Made by a program: the position numbers and the translations under genes. Source: Litorimonas sp965205225 (lineage in GTDB: Bacteria > Pseudomonadota > Alphaproteobacteria > Caulobacterales > Maricaulaceae). From it: a stretch of 64,000 bases of DNA. The stretch lies in NCBI GenBank assembly GCA_965205225.1, contig CBDBFZ010000001.1, forward strand, positions 72,989 to 136,988, written 5' to 3'. Shown here piece after piece: positions 8,479 through 17,813 of this stretch. The stretch's first letter is position 1; each line of letters opens with the position of its first letter. Below the pieces are notes generated by a model. It was not told the DNA's origin and made no database searches. It saw nothing but the letters and a program-made list of their open reading frames with translations.

Positions 8479-9468
8479 ATGGCTATTGGCGACAAAGCTC
8501 TCACACCCCGCTTCCCGCGCAAGGCCGAACACGCCTTTCTGGTTACGCCCCAAGCCGCCTTTGGCGCGCCGACCTATACTGGCGCGCAGGCACTGCACTA
8601 TACAAGTTTCGACCCGACCCGGCAGCAGGACGCCCAGGCGTCACCAGAATATGGCGGGGATACGGTCGGCGCCAATATCGATCCATCCGATCCGGATTTT
8701 GGCGATGTCACCGTCAATGCGCCGTTACAGACCAATCTTTGCCTGAACGAAATCGGCTTTCTGCTCGCCTATCTGCTCGGCGCGCCGACGACAAGGGTTC
8801 TGGTTGCCCGCAAGAAACATCGACATATTTTCACTTCCGGATCGGCGACCCTGCCGCTGGCAACCATGGTCTGTGAGGATATCGAGGGCGGCAAGGTCAT
8901 AGACAGCGTCGTCCTCGCCTCGCTGGCCCTGTCCCTGGCGCAAGGCGGCGGTAAACAGATTTGCGACTTCACGACCGTCGCGCGCGACATGGTCCGCGCC
9001 GCGACCGGGACCATCGACAGCGCCTCGGCCGCCGCCCCGCCGGCGCGTCTCTTTGTGCCCAAATCAGGCTGGACCGTGGCCATGGACAACGTCAACATTG
9101 GTCGGTTGCTTTCTGCCACGCTCAATTACTCCGCCGACATCAACTCTGACCGCTACGTCAATTCTGGCGAGACAATCGGGGATTCCTATATCGGCGACCC
9201 CACCGCCTCGCTGCAATTCGCCCTGCGCCATGTTAATGAGGCGCAGCGGGCCCTGTTTGATAACCATACTGTGCCTAAAGCCTTCACCCTGACCGGCGCG
9301 GCGGCGGGCGGTCACAGCATCACCTTCAAACTCCCGCGCGCCTTTGTGCCCAAACTCTTCCCGACCGCCGATGACAAGCTGCAACAGCTTTCCAGCACCG
9401 CCACCGCTGCGCGGAGCGGTAGTTCGGCGATGACCGTCACCCTGGTCAATTCGCTGGCGGGCTATTGA
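8479..9468 (+). CDS. Major tail tube protein
   Basis: A 329-residue protein in the gpV position. The N-terminal 'RKAEHAFLVTPQAAFGAPTY', several Thr/Ala/Asp-rich beta segments and a conserved 'GDSYIGDPTASLQFALRH' region fit the Phage_tube_2-like tail tube family common in alphaproteobacterial siphophages. Hexamers stack to make the non-contractile tube. AAAGGA precedes the ATG by about six bases, consistent with high expression. Its stop overlaps the start of the chaperone gene (TGATG at 9466-9470). Confidence 0.85.
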   Translation: MAIGDKALTPRFPRKAEHAFLVTPQAAFGAPTYTGAQALHYTSFDPTRQQDAQASPEYGGDTVGANIDPSDPDFGDVTVNAPLQTNLCLNEIGFLLAYLLGAPTTRVLVARKKHRHIFTSGSATLPLATMVCEDIEGGKVIDSVVLASLALSLAQGGGKQICDFTTVARDMVRAATGTIDSASAAAPPARLFVPKSGWTVAMDNVNIGRLLSATLNYSADINSDRYVNSGETIGDSYIGDPTASLQFALRHVNEAQRALFDNHTVPKAFTLTGAAAGGHSITFKLPRAFVPKLFPTADDKLQQLSSTATAARSGSSAMTVTLVNSLAGY

Positions 9469-9950
9469 TGAGCACGCTGCTCAAACGAGCGGACCCGGCT
9501 GTTCTGCCCGTTGGGGCCGGCTCGCTGACGTTTCGCGTTGCCAGCTCTCTGGACCGCGATGTCGCTCGCGAAACCGCGGCGGCCTGGCTGTCCCGCATCA
9601 TTGCTGGCGGTGAGCTGGCCGCAGATTTCGGCATTGGCCCGCTCTCGGTCGCAGAAATTGCCGAGCGGATAGCGCGCGGTGAACGTGATCAGGATGCGAC
9701 CGTGATGACGCTTTATGCGGTCGCTCTGGCCCTGCGCGTCGAACCTGTGATCGACGGGCTGACCCGCCTGGGCCCGGACGGCGCAGAACGGCCGATTGAG
9801 CCCACGCGCGCCGATATCGGCTACCTATTCGAAGAGCCGGCTGTCATGTCGGCCTTTTTGGACAAGGCGACCGGTGACGTCTTTGCTCTATCAACCGCGG
9901 GAAACGGATCCGCGCCCGGGTCCAGCACGAACTCGGGCGCGGAAAATTAG
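9468..9950 (+). CDS. Tail assembly chaperone (gpG-like, zero-frame product)
   Basis: A 160-residue protein between tail tube and tape-measure genes, the position of the two-product G/GT chaperone in most long-tailed phages. Residues 30-130 are helical, with a variable Ser/Gly tail after the slippery site. The chaperone coats the tape measure protein before the tube polymerises on it. The ATG at 9468 overlaps the tube gene stop. At codon 146 the message carries GGGAAAC in the correct phase for -1 slippage, so a fraction of ribosomes should make the longer product described next. Confidence 0.8.
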   Translation: MSTLLKRADPAVLPVGAGSLTFRVASSLDRDVARETAAAWLSRIIAGGELAADFGIGPLSVAEIAERIARGERDQDATVMTLYAVALALRVEPVIDGLTRLGPDGAERPIEPTRADIGYLFEEPAVMSAFLDKATGDVFALSTAGNGSAPGSSTNSGAEN

Positions 9951-10282
9951 AGTGCGATGGCTGCGCTGATCTTGGTGATTCCTGCGTTTCGGGCGGTTTG
10001 TGCCCGGACGGAGTCTCTCTCTGCCCCCGAACCGTCCACGCGCTGGAGACGCCGCTGGATCATGCGGCGCTGCGCATTGCGGGCCGTCCGTCCAACTGGA
10101 TCCATGTCAGCTGCGGCCTGCTTGGGCTCAAACGCGCGGCGATCGATCGCGCCGGCGTTCGCGCGCAGCTGGACGCCAGCTTCGGCCCGGCTGAGCCCTG
10201 GCGCGCGGACATCATCATCGACGCGATTGAGCAAGGTGGTCTCGCCGCCAGCCTTGAACATGAATCAGAGGAAACATCATGA
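9468..10282 (+). CDS. Frameshifted tail assembly chaperone (gpGT-like)
   Basis: Joining 9468-9905 to 9905-10282 by a -1 shift at GGGAAAC gives a 271-residue protein: 146 residues of the G part plus 125 of a T-like domain. The -1 frame stays open without a stop from the slippery site to 10282, although its first ATG is only at 9998. That openness is the main support. The T part contains Cys residues and an 'RAGVRAQLDASFGPAEPW' helix. In lambda the T domain recruits tail tube subunits to the tape measure. It ends by overlapping the tape-measure ATG (10279). Confidence 0.8.
9899..9905 (+). other. Programmed -1 ribosomal frameshift site GGGAAAC
   Basis: The heptamer reads G GGA AAC relative to the chaperone frame (codons GGA 9900-9902, AAC 9903-9905), the X XXY YYZ pattern for simultaneous -1 slippage. 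It differs from lambda's GGGAAAG at the last base only. GC-rich sequence follows closely and could form a stimulatory structure. Confidence 0.8.
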
Positions 10283-12957
10283 ACAATAATAAAGCCGATA
10301 TGATCCTGCGCCTCATTGCCCGGGATGAGGGCGTGCGGGACGCGTTGCAAAATATGGGCAAGGACGGCAAGAAAGCTCTGCGCGAAATCGACCGCGCCGC
10401 CAAAGGTGCCAGGCCCAGTCTGAAAGCGGTCGATAATGTCGTCAATGACATTAAAAACTCGGCGGACGGCATGGTCTCGCGCCTTGGCCCAGCAGGCTCC
10501 CTGCTCAAAGGCCTCGGCCCGATCGGTATCGCCGCCGGCGCGGGGCTCGCAGCCGTTGTGCTCGCCGCACATCAACTCGGCGCCGCTGGCGAACGCGCCA
10601 TTATGACGCTCGCCGAAATGTCCCGCACGGCCGAACGGCTGGAACTGGACCCTGAACAGCTCCAGGCCCTGCGCTTGGAACTGGAACGACTCGGCATTTC
10701 CAGTGACAAGACTGATGCTGCTTTTGCTACCGCACAGAAAACCCTGTCCGAAGCCACACTCGGCACGGGAGAATTCTACTCGGCGGTAAAACTGATCAAT
10801 CCAGAACTGGTTGAACAGGTCCGGTTGGCGACCACCACGTCAGAAAAGCTGGAACTGATCAAGACCGCCTATAGTGAGGCAGGGTCCGAAGCCGAGCGCA
10901 ATACGATTCTGGTCCGCACTTTCGGTGACGGCAATGTCGAAGCGGGCCTGCGTATATTGCAGATGAAAGGCACGCTCGACGAGGCAACCGGTGCCTATAA
11001 GGATCAGGGCCTTGTCATCTCAAAAGAGCTGCTGCCGCGCTATGAAGAAATGGCGCAGCAACTCACGGCGAATGAACAGATGAGAGAGGCCGCGTGGCTA
11101 CGCCTGGAATCGCGCTTTGCCGATTTTGGCTTACATTTGGATCAAATCTCAGCCAACATTTACACCGATTTTGCCGACCTGCTGCCATCAACCGGCATAG
11201 ATGAAGACATCTCCAAACTTACCCGCAGGGTCGCTGAGTTGCGCAAAAATATCGAGCGTGGTGTGTCTACTCCGGGTTCGGGTTTGGGCCTTGGATGGTC
11301 TCACCAACTTGAAGCCACGTTAGCTCAACTGCATGCGCTTGAAAAGAAACGGGACCAGTTGGCCCAAAAAGAAACAAGCGCGTCAATCACCCATATTCCG
11401 GGTCTTGATGTACCGGCTTATTCAGGAGGTGACTCCGATCCCGGCAAAAGCGCCGCTGAGATCGCCAAGGCACAGGCCGCTGCGGCCAAGGCCCAGGCCG
11501 ATCTGACGGCCGCGCGCAGCCGCGCGATCCGCGTGCTCGCTGATCTGGGCGACGTGACGGGGTTGGTGGCCGAAAAACAAAAAGGCCTAGACGAATTGGT
11601 CCAGCGCGAGCTGATTACCGCCGCACAGCGAGATGAAGCGCTGCGCCGATATGAAGAACATCTGCACAGCCAGACCGCCGCCGTGCGCGCGTTGAAAGAA
11701 GCGGAAAAACGGGCCGCCGAGATCCGGCTGGATCTGGCCAGCAAAGAAGAAGCGGTCGACATCAAGGTCGCGGCGCGGCAAAAGGAATTAACAGACCTCA
11801 AAGATCGAGGCCTGTTGACAAATCAACAGGTTGCCAAGTCCCTGCGCCAGTACCGCGAGGAACTGGACGGCACGGAAGCAGCACAAAAAACCCTTGAAGC
11901 GGCGCTGATCGACACGCTCGACCCGATGCAACGGCTCGCTCGCGATCTGACTGAACTTCATGAGCTGCAGGCCCTCGCCACCATAGACGATCAAGAATTC
12001 GCCCGCATCATCGAAGCCCGGACGAAAGAGGCGACCGATGCGAGTGACCGGGAGACATTTGGCGAGACGCTGGACAACGCCGAGGCGCGGATTCGCGATG
12101 CCGCCATGGGCGCCGAGGCCGTTATCGCGGCCAAAGTTGAAGCGGAACGCCAGATCCTTGAAGCACTAGGCGAGCGGCTTACCGATGTGGATGCCAGCGC
12201 CTATCTTGAGAAATATGAACAGGGTCTGCGCGATGCTGCGGATGCGGGCGGTGAATTTGCCGGAATCAATGATCTGATCGGCGATGGCATTCGCGGCAAT
12301 ATCCGGTCAATGGAGGACTTTGGCCAAGCTGCACTCGGCATACTCGCCGATATCATCACCAAAGCGCTAGAAAGCTCTGATGCGCTCGGCGGAATTTTCG
12401 GAAATGGCGATTTTGGCACGGCCATCGGCGATGTGCTGGCCTCTGTCTTTCATGACGGCACGCCTAATGTGGCGCAGCCCAAACGCACCCGCCGGATCAA
12501 TGCCAGCTCGCGCCTCGCCCAGGATGAACATATCACCATTCTGCGCGATCAAGAGCGGGTCTTTTCCCGGTCCGATAATCGCGCCCTAATCCGCGCCATC
12601 AACAGTGCGGGCCGCACGACTGTCGTGATGAATCCGGTCATGCCGCCAGCCTGGACCATTCCGACCATGGATTTCGACCCGGCAATCTATAATCATCATT
12701 ATCGCGCGGCCTCACAGCCCGCGCCGGGCGGCGCGCAGGCCCAGCCCGCCTTGCCCAATATCACCATCGTCACCCCGCCCGGCGAGCCTGTTGAGCGCAA
12801 AGAATCAACCAACGCCAAGGGCGAACGGGAGCTGCTGATTCTCGTTGGTAAACAGGCTCGCCGTCAGGCCGCGCAATATCTCGCCAGCCCGGCCGGGCAA
12901 AAGCAGATGAAGGCCCAATATGGCCTGCGCCCGACCACATTGGGAAAGAAGGGCTAG
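10279..12957 (+). CDS. Tail tape measure protein
   Basis: The largest structural gene before the tail tip, 892 residues. The start 'ADMILRLIARDEGVRDALQ' is followed by long amphipathic helices. A hydrophobic stretch follows at about residues 72-98 ('GIAAGAGLAAVVLAAHQLG'). Coiled-coil runs rich in Ala/Glu/Arg/Lys (about 390-620) come next, then a more globular C-terminus. It sets tail length by acting as a ruler inside the tube; at roughly 1.5 angstrom per residue the tail would be near 130 nm (inference). No peptidase or lysozyme domain is visible. The start overlaps the GT frame's stop (ATGA). Confidence 0.9.
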   Translation: MNNNKADMILRLIARDEGVRDALQNMGKDGKKALREIDRAAKGARPSLKAVDNVVNDIKNSADGMVSRLGPAGSLLKGLGPIGIAAGAGLAAVVLAAHQLGAAGERAIMTLAEMSRTAERLELDPEQLQALRLELERLGISSDKTDAAFATAQKTLSEATLGTGEFYSAVKLINPELVEQVRLATTTSEKLELIKTAYSEAGSEAERNTILVRTFGDGNVEAGLRILQMKGTLDEATGAYKDQGLVISKELLPRYEEMAQQLTANEQMREAAWLRLESRFADFGLHLDQISANIYTDFADLLPSTGIDEDISKLTRRVAELRKNIERGVSTPGSGLGLGWSHQLEATLAQLHALEKKRDQLAQKETSASITHIPGLDVPAYSGGDSDPGKSAAEIAKAQAAAAKAQADLTAARSRAIRVLADLGDVTGLVAEKQKGLDELVQRELITAAQRDEALRRYEEHLHSQTAAVRALKEAEKRAAEIRLDLASKEEAVDIKVAARQKELTDLKDRGLLTNQQVAKSLRQYREELDGTEAAQKTLEAALIDTLDPMQRLARDLTELHELQALATIDDQEFARIIEARTKEATDASDRETFGETLDNAEARIRDAAMGAEAVIAAKVEAERQILEALGERLTDVDASAYLEKYEQGLRDAADAGGEFAGINDLIGDGIRGNIRSMEDFGQAALGILADIITKALESSDALGGIFGNGDFGTAIGDVLASVFHDGTPNVAQPKRTRRINASSRLAQDEHITILRDQERVFSRSDNRALIRAINSAGRTTVVMNPVMPPAWTIPTMDFDPAIYNHHYRAASQPAPGGAQAQPALPNITIVTPPGEPVERKESTNAKGERELLILVGKQARRQAAQYLASPAGQKQMKAQYGLRPTTLGKKG

Positions 12958-12960
12958 TTC

Positions 12961-13335
12961 ATGGCACTTGCTTCCTGGCCGTCCGGCGTGCGCGGCAGCG
13001 GCGGATCCGTGCTGCGCGACGGCTATGGCTACGCCCCGCCGGATATGGTCACCGTGTCTGATCAGGCGGCGGGGCAGAAACGCCGCCGCCGCAGCACCGC
13101 GACCTGGGAGCGCCGCCGCGTGCGCCTGCGTCTGCCCAAAGCCGAATTTGACCTGTTCGACGCCTTTGTCGCGGGTAATCTGTTCGGCGGCGTGCTGCCA
13201 TTCAGCTGGCAGCCACCGGAACGCGATGCGGCGGCCCGTTCGCGCTTTGTCATCAGTGAAGGCCGAGCTTTCACCATGACCCCGGCGCCGGGCGACTCCC
13301 GCTTTGTCGATTTTGAGATTGAGACGATTCGATGA
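12961..13335 (+). CDS. Minor tail protein, gpM position
   Basis: A 124-residue basic protein right after the tape measure, where lambda gene M lies. Predicted strands around 'ATWERRRVRLRLPKAEFDLF' and 'FEIETIR' fit a small distal-tail protein with a jelly-like fold. The family is not certain. It begins three bases after the upstream stop and overlaps the next gene by ATGA (13332), so the tail-tip genes M-L-K-J form one coupled set. Confidence 0.65.
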   Translation: MALASWPSGVRGSGGSVLRDGYGYAPPDMVTVSDQAAGQKRRRRSTATWERRRVRLRLPKAEFDLFDAFVAGNLFGGVLPFSWQPPERDAAARSRFVISEGRAFTMTPAPGDSRFVDFEIETIR

Positions 13336-13853
13336 CGGATGCGCTGAGTGCGACCCGCGCAGGGCTGGAAGCTCAGACCGCCAGTGAGGACACCGATGTC
13401 TGGATCCCGCTGCTGACGATGCGCTGCGCGGCTTTTGATTTCACCGATATTGAGGATTTCGATGAGTTTGAGCCAGGCGTGCTGCGATTTGCGGCCAATG
13501 AAGAGGACGTGCTTAGTCGCGGCGCTCGCTTCCTGGCCTGGGGATTCGACTATCAGCCCCCGGCGCAGGGCCTGTCGGGCGGGGACGCCTCAATCCGGAT
13601 GGATAATGTTGATCGCCGGATCACCCAGGCGATCAAACTTCTGCCCGCCGATACCAGGATCCAGTGCGAGGTCGAAATCGTTTTGTCCGGCGACCCGGAT
13701 CATGTTGAACGCGACAGCGCCCCGTTCAACATAACGGTGATTGATTTCAACAATCTCGACATAACAGCGACGATCGGCGTCAATGATGACAGCCGCCAGC
13801 GTCTCTGCGCCTTCGCCTATGGCCGGGCCATCACCCCCGCGCTGCATGCCTAA
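13332..13853 (+). CDS. Minor tail protein, DUF1833-like (gpL position)
   Basis: A 173-residue acidic, beta-rich protein. 'PLLTMRCAAFDF', 'VLRFAANEEDVLSRGARFLA', 'FDYQPPAQGLSGGDASIRMD' and 'ITQAIKLLPADTRIQCEVEIVLSGDPD' match the layout of DUF1833 phage proteins that lie at the tail tip beside an NlpC/P60 protein. In lambda this place is gene L (hub). Unlike lambda gpL, no C-terminal Cys cluster for an iron-sulphur centre is evident. The last codons overlap the next gene by eight bases. Confidence 0.75.
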   Translation: MTDALSATRAGLEAQTASEDTDVWIPLLTMRCAAFDFTDIEDFDEFEPGVLRFAANEEDVLSRGARFLAWGFDYQPPAQGLSGGDASIRMDNVDRRITQAIKLLPADTRIQCEVEIVLSGDPDHVERDSAPFNITVIDFNNLDITATIGVNDDSRQRLCAFAYGRAITPALHA

Positions 13854-14349
13854 ACCAATTCCCGATCTGCTTGCTGACATGGACGTGCCGCTAGGCTGGC
13901 AGGCGCCACTGATCGGTGCGCCCTGGGTGCTGGATGCGGCGGGTCCGGATCGCTTTGATTGCTGGGGACTGGTCAGCTGGGCCTGGGCGACGCTGGCCGG
14001 GCTGGATCTGTCGCCCTTCCGGGGTGGTGAGGCGCAGCGGGACCTTCCGAGTCGCCACGTGCAGATAGCGGCGCGCGCAGACAGCGCCATCACCGCGCAG
14101 CGTTTCGTCCGGTTGGACCGGCCCTGTATGCTGGCGATTGGCGTAGTCCGCTTCAAACGCTTTCCGGTACATGTCGGGCTCTACGCGCAGGGGGGGCATT
14201 TCGTCCATGCTTGCGAAGATTCGGGTGCCGTCCGCCAGGACCCGGTCGATAGTTTTGCGACGCGAGCCGGATCGCGCATCACAGGCTGGTACTGGCCCGC
14301 GGCGGATGTGCCCAAAATCATCAACCCCGAGCCATCCACAATCCGATGA
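13846..14349 (+). CDS. NlpC/P60 tail-tip peptidase (gpK-like)
   Basis: A 167-residue cysteine peptidase. The nucleophile Cys39 is in 'DRFDCWGLVSWAW'. His109 in 'FPVHVGLY' and His121 in 'HFVHACED' complete the usual Cys-His-His/Asp site. The ATG at 13846 was chosen over an in-frame start at 13783 because it overlaps the gpL-like gene by only eight bases and puts the fold at normal length. Such tail-tip peptidases cut peptide cross-links of host peptidoglycan during DNA entry. The lambda K protein has an additional N-terminal JAB domain, absent here. Confidence 0.88.
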   Translation: MPKPIPDLLADMDVPLGWQAPLIGAPWVLDAAGPDRFDCWGLVSWAWATLAGLDLSPFRGGEAQRDLPSRHVQIAARADSAITAQRFVRLDRPCMLAIGVVRFKRFPVHVGLYAQGGHFVHACEDSGAVRQDPVDSFATRAGSRITGWYWPAADVPKIINPEPSTIR

Positions 14350-17300
14350 AGCCGATGGATTTTGACAAATTCACCGCGCCCCGCACCGTGTGCGTGGTTG
14401 ACGGCACGCCGCTGGATCAGGCGGTCCGAGACGCGCTGCGCGATCCGATCCTAGAACATTACGCCGTCGTGGAACTGGACGGCGTCGCCGTCGAGCGCGC
14501 CGACTGGGCCGGCACCATCCTGACCGCCGGATCATTGCTGCGTGTAGCGCTGCGCCCGCGCGGCGAAACGGGCAAGAAGATCCTGCGCACCGTCCTACTT
14601 ATCGCCGTTGTCGCCGTCGCGGCCTGGATCAGTGGTCCGAAGGGGGTCGCGCTGATTGGCAGTAAGACCGCCGCCGCAATCGCGTCTGCGGGCTTCGCGG
14701 CGGTCGCCAGCCTCGCCATCAATGCGCTGATCCCGCCGCCGGGCTTCGGCGACGGGGCCAGGCAGGATCTGGACCCGACCTATTCCTTGACCGGAACCCG
14801 TAATCAGGCGCGACCGAGTGCAGCCATCCCGGTGATTCTCGGCTCGCACCGCTTCACACCGGATCTGATAACTGAACAATATCAAGAAGTGGTCGGCGAT
14901 GATATCTGGTTGCGTTTTGGCGTTTGCTGGGGCGTGGGCCGGGTGGAGGTCGAGGATATCCGTATTGGCGACACCCCGATCAGAGAGTTTGACGGGATTC
15001 AAATCCAGCATCAGCTCACGCCCGAGGCCCCGCCGACCACGCTGATCCGCGGTGATTTCACGCAGGATTCGGTCGGCGCGACGCTGGACACGGATTGGGT
15101 GACCCGCCGCACCGCCGCCGATGCGGCGGATGCCGAAATTCTGGTCCAGTTCCCGCGCGGTCTCGGCACACAGGACGATAAGGGCAAACCGCAATCCGTC
15201 GGCGTCACGATCCAGGTCCGGGTTCGGGTCGTCAATGCGGATGACAGCGTTGGCGCCTGGTCCGACATCGGCACAGCCGACCCGATCATTGCGGACCGGG
15301 TCGCCGAATCTCTCGGCACAACCAGCCGGGGTGATTTCTTCTATCGGGGCGGCTTCGGCATCCCCTCCAACGCCTACGATCAATATCTGGCCGCCCTGCG
15401 CGGGCACGGCGGGGCCAGCCTGTCCAAAACCTATCGCCGGTCCGACATTAAGCCTTTCTCGGCGATGATCCCCATCGCTTTGCCGCCGGGCCCGCAATTT
15501 GACATTTCTGTCCGCCGCACCACGACCCCCGATGACACGACCACGGTCGCCGATCAGGCCGTCTGGGCCGGGCTTACCACTTGGCAGACCGCCCCCGTCG
15601 TGACCGAGCCCAGGCTTGCCACCAGCTTTTTCCGCATCAAGGCGCAGGATCAGCTGACTGGATTTATCGATGAGTTGAACGGGCTGGTTCATAGTCTGGC
15701 GCCAACCTATAACGGACCCGAGGATTCCGGACTGGCCGAAGCCGCTCATTGGAACGGGGCTGCGCCGCGCACCACCAATCCGGCGGATCTGATGCTGGCG
15801 GCGATGCAGGGCCTGCACAATGTCACGCCGACCCCAGATGATGAAATCCATTGGGGCGATCTGGCGCGCTTCTGGCTCTGGTGCCGGGATGAGGCACTGC
15901 GCTTCTCTTTGCCAATCGATGGCGGCCTGTCCCGCGGCGAAGTGCTGGACATGATCGCGCGTGCGGGGCGGGCGCGGACCTTTCGGCATAATGGCAAAAT
16001 TCGCATCGCCATTGATCGGCCCCGGCCCGAAGGACCCAGCCAGATATTGACGCCGAGAAATGCGCGCAATTTCAATTTCACCCGCACTTTCGCCGCGCCC
16101 GTCCATGCGCTGCGAATGCCTTTTACCAATGCGGATGATGATTATCGGGATGATGAAATTATTGTCTATGCGGCGGGGCAGAGCGCCGAAACCGCGACCC
16201 TGATCGAAGATGTCCCATCCCCAGGCGTGCTGCATGTTGATCAGATCCACGGCTATGGCAAATATCTACTCGCCCAAATGGCGTCGCGGACCCTGATCGC
16301 GACCTGCGACATGGATATTGAGTTTGAGACGGTCAAGCTCGGCGATTATGTCCGGCTCGCCCATCCGGTGCTGGACGAAACCGTGCTCTCCGCCCGCGCA
16401 CTGGCGGTCACCGGCCGTGTTGTTGAACTGGACACGGAACATTTCTTTGATTCCGAGCAGGATTATGTGCTGCGCCATCGGCGCATCATGGTCAAAGATG
16501 ATGAGGCCTGGCTTGATTGTCAGGGACTCTACCCGCTCACCGCCCTGTCCGGCTGGGCGCAGGCGGTCACGCTGGTGGATGATCTGCCGACTGGGGTGAC
16601 GATAAATGAGGATGATCTTTTGGTCATCGGCATTGCTGATCAAGATAGCTTCGAAGGGCTGATCCGCGACATTGAACCGTCTGGCCCGGGGCAAGCCAGT
16701 GTCGAACTGGTCGCCTATCTGCCGGAGACGCTGATCGCCCCGCCCGCCGGAGCTCACACCCCGCGCGGCGTCGCCCCATTCCCCGCCGTGCCGTCGCCCA
16801 TATTAGTCGGGGTCAGCCTGTCGGAGTCGGACGTGTCGGTCGCCTTCGCGCTCCCAGACTCCGCCGCCGGGCGGATCGCCCGGTTTGAGGCCCGCACTCG
16901 CGCGCTGCCCAATAGTGCCGCCGGCGAAACGGGTGCCTGGTCCCGTCTTCCCAATCTGCCAGCGGCGGCGCGCACACTCTCCGCCCCTATCACCGCGCCT
17001 GATCAGGTGATCGAAATTGAGATTACGGCGGTGGATATCGATGATCGCCGCTCCCTCCCTCTGCTCGTCCAGTCCGGCGACAAGGCCCCCGCTATTCCGG
17101 CCCCGGCCAATCCTGTGCTGACGCCGGGGACAATCGGCGACCCGTCCGGCTCGCGCGTGCCAGTCCTGAATGTAAGTGTGGATCCGGTCGACACGACGCG
17201 CCTGGCGCAGCTAGTCGTAGAAAGCCGCACGTCCGGCACGGTCGAAGCCTGGACCATCGTCGCCACAGCCAGCTCTGCCCAGGCCCGCGCGCGGGTCTTC

Positions 17301-17813
17301 GGCCTGCCGCCCGGATCGACACTGGATATTCGCCTGGCCTGGCAAACCCCGCGCGGCGTGCTGACGCCAGAATCAGCCCGACCCGTGATTGCGGACATTG
17401 AAATTCCGGACACTCTGGTCGCGTCTGGCATCGGGGATTTTACGGTGCCCGATATTCGCGCGTCTCTGGTGCAGGTCTCCGTCGACGCGTTTGCCGCCAC
17501 GACCGGGCTGCAGATTCAGACCGATGCTTCAGTAGTAAACTATCTCGATATGGTGCGGAGTTACACAGCCCGCGAAGTGCAGCGCGGAGAATATGAAGAT
17601 CAGCCGAATTTCGCCAAAGGCAAGGGTAACTGGCTGGCTGATGATCAGGATAATCCACTAGATGATTATGCTGGCCCCGGTGCGGTCGGGCTCGAATATC
17701 TTCCCGGCGACGGCAAAACCAATGCCGCAACGCCGTTTGAAAAGGACCTCAATGCGCAGATTGCACGACTGACATTTGAAGTTGAAGAATCCATCAGGAA
17801 GGGGCTGGCATAA
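14346..17813 (+). CDS. Central tail tip/host specificity protein J-like
   Basis: An 1155-residue protein in the lambda J position. Residues 1-75 look like a small beta-grasp domain. Residues about 80-130 contain two hydrophobic segments ('TVLLIAVVAVAAWISGPKG', 'AAAIASAGFAAVASLAINAL'), as found in gpI-type tail assembly proteins. No separate gpI gene exists, so I infer that this function is fused here. The centre (about 140-800) is the hub region with 'RAGRARTFRHNGKIRIAIDR'. Two fibronectin-type beta repeats rich in Pro and Ala follow near 820-1030. The C-terminus would reach the host receptor. Start and stop overlap its neighbours. Confidence 0.85.
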   Translation: MKPMDFDKFTAPRTVCVVDGTPLDQAVRDALRDPILEHYAVVELDGVAVERADWAGTILTAGSLLRVALRPRGETGKKILRTVLLIAVVAVAAWISGPKGVALIGSKTAAAIASAGFAAVASLAINALIPPPGFGDGARQDLDPTYSLTGTRNQARPSAAIPVILGSHRFTPDLITEQYQEVVGDDIWLRFGVCWGVGRVEVEDIRIGDTPIREFDGIQIQHQLTPEAPPTTLIRGDFTQDSVGATLDTDWVTRRTAADAADAEILVQFPRGLGTQDDKGKPQSVGVTIQVRVRVVNADDSVGAWSDIGTADPIIADRVAESLGTTSRGDFFYRGGFGIPSNAYDQYLAALRGHGGASLSKTYRRSDIKPFSAMIPIALPPGPQFDISVRRTTTPDDTTTVADQAVWAGLTTWQTAPVVTEPRLATSFFRIKAQDQLTGFIDELNGLVHSLAPTYNGPEDSGLAEAAHWNGAAPRTTNPADLMLAAMQGLHNVTPTPDDEIHWGDLARFWLWCRDEALRFSLPIDGGLSRGEVLDMIARAGRARTFRHNGKIRIAIDRPRPEGPSQILTPRNARNFNFTRTFAAPVHALRMPFTNADDDYRDDEIIVYAAGQSAETATLIEDVPSPGVLHVDQIHGYGKYLLAQMASRTLIATCDMDIEFETVKLGDYVRLAHPVLDETVLSARALAVTGRVVELDTEHFFDSEQDYVLRHRRIMVKDDEAWLDCQGLYPLTALSGWAQAVTLVDDLPTGVTINEDDLLVIGIADQDSFEGLIRDIEPSGPGQASVELVAYLPETLIAPPAGAHTPRGVAPFPAVPSPILVGVSLSESDVSVAFALPDSAAGRIARFEARTRALPNSAAGETGAWSRLPNLPAAARTLSAPITAPDQVIEIEITAVDIDDRRSLPLLVQSGDKAPAIPAPANPVLTPGTIGDPSGSRVPVLNVSVDPVDTTRLAQLVVESRTSGTVEAWTIVATASSAQARARVFGLPPGSTLDIRLAWQTPRGVLTPESARPVIADIEIPDTLVASGIGDFTVPDIRASLVQVSVDAFAATTGLQIQTDASVVNYLDMVRSYTAREVQRGEYEDQPNFAKGKGNWLADDQDNPLDDYAGPGAVGLEYLPGDGKTNAATPFEKDLNAQIARLTFEVEESIRKGLA

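Larger units (their letters stand above)
1..11397. repeat. First pass of the 52,603 bp unit (direct repeat with 52604-64000)
   Basis: Bases 1-11397 recur as 52604-64000 with a constant offset of 52,603. All open frames in the two stretches have identical lengths and translations, and the bases compared at both ends match. The window therefore starts inside the large terminase gene, runs once around the unit, and stops inside the second reading of the tape-measure gene. Identity this long is expected from a circular sequence read past its start. A tandem prophage, or a concatemer, would look the same. Confidence 0.95.

Noticed and set aside
14595..16250. 551-codon open frame on the minus strand inside the J-like gene
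   Set aside because: It is antisense to an obvious tail-tip gene, is Arg/Gly/Asp-biased without any motif, and arises from the high GC of third codon positions.
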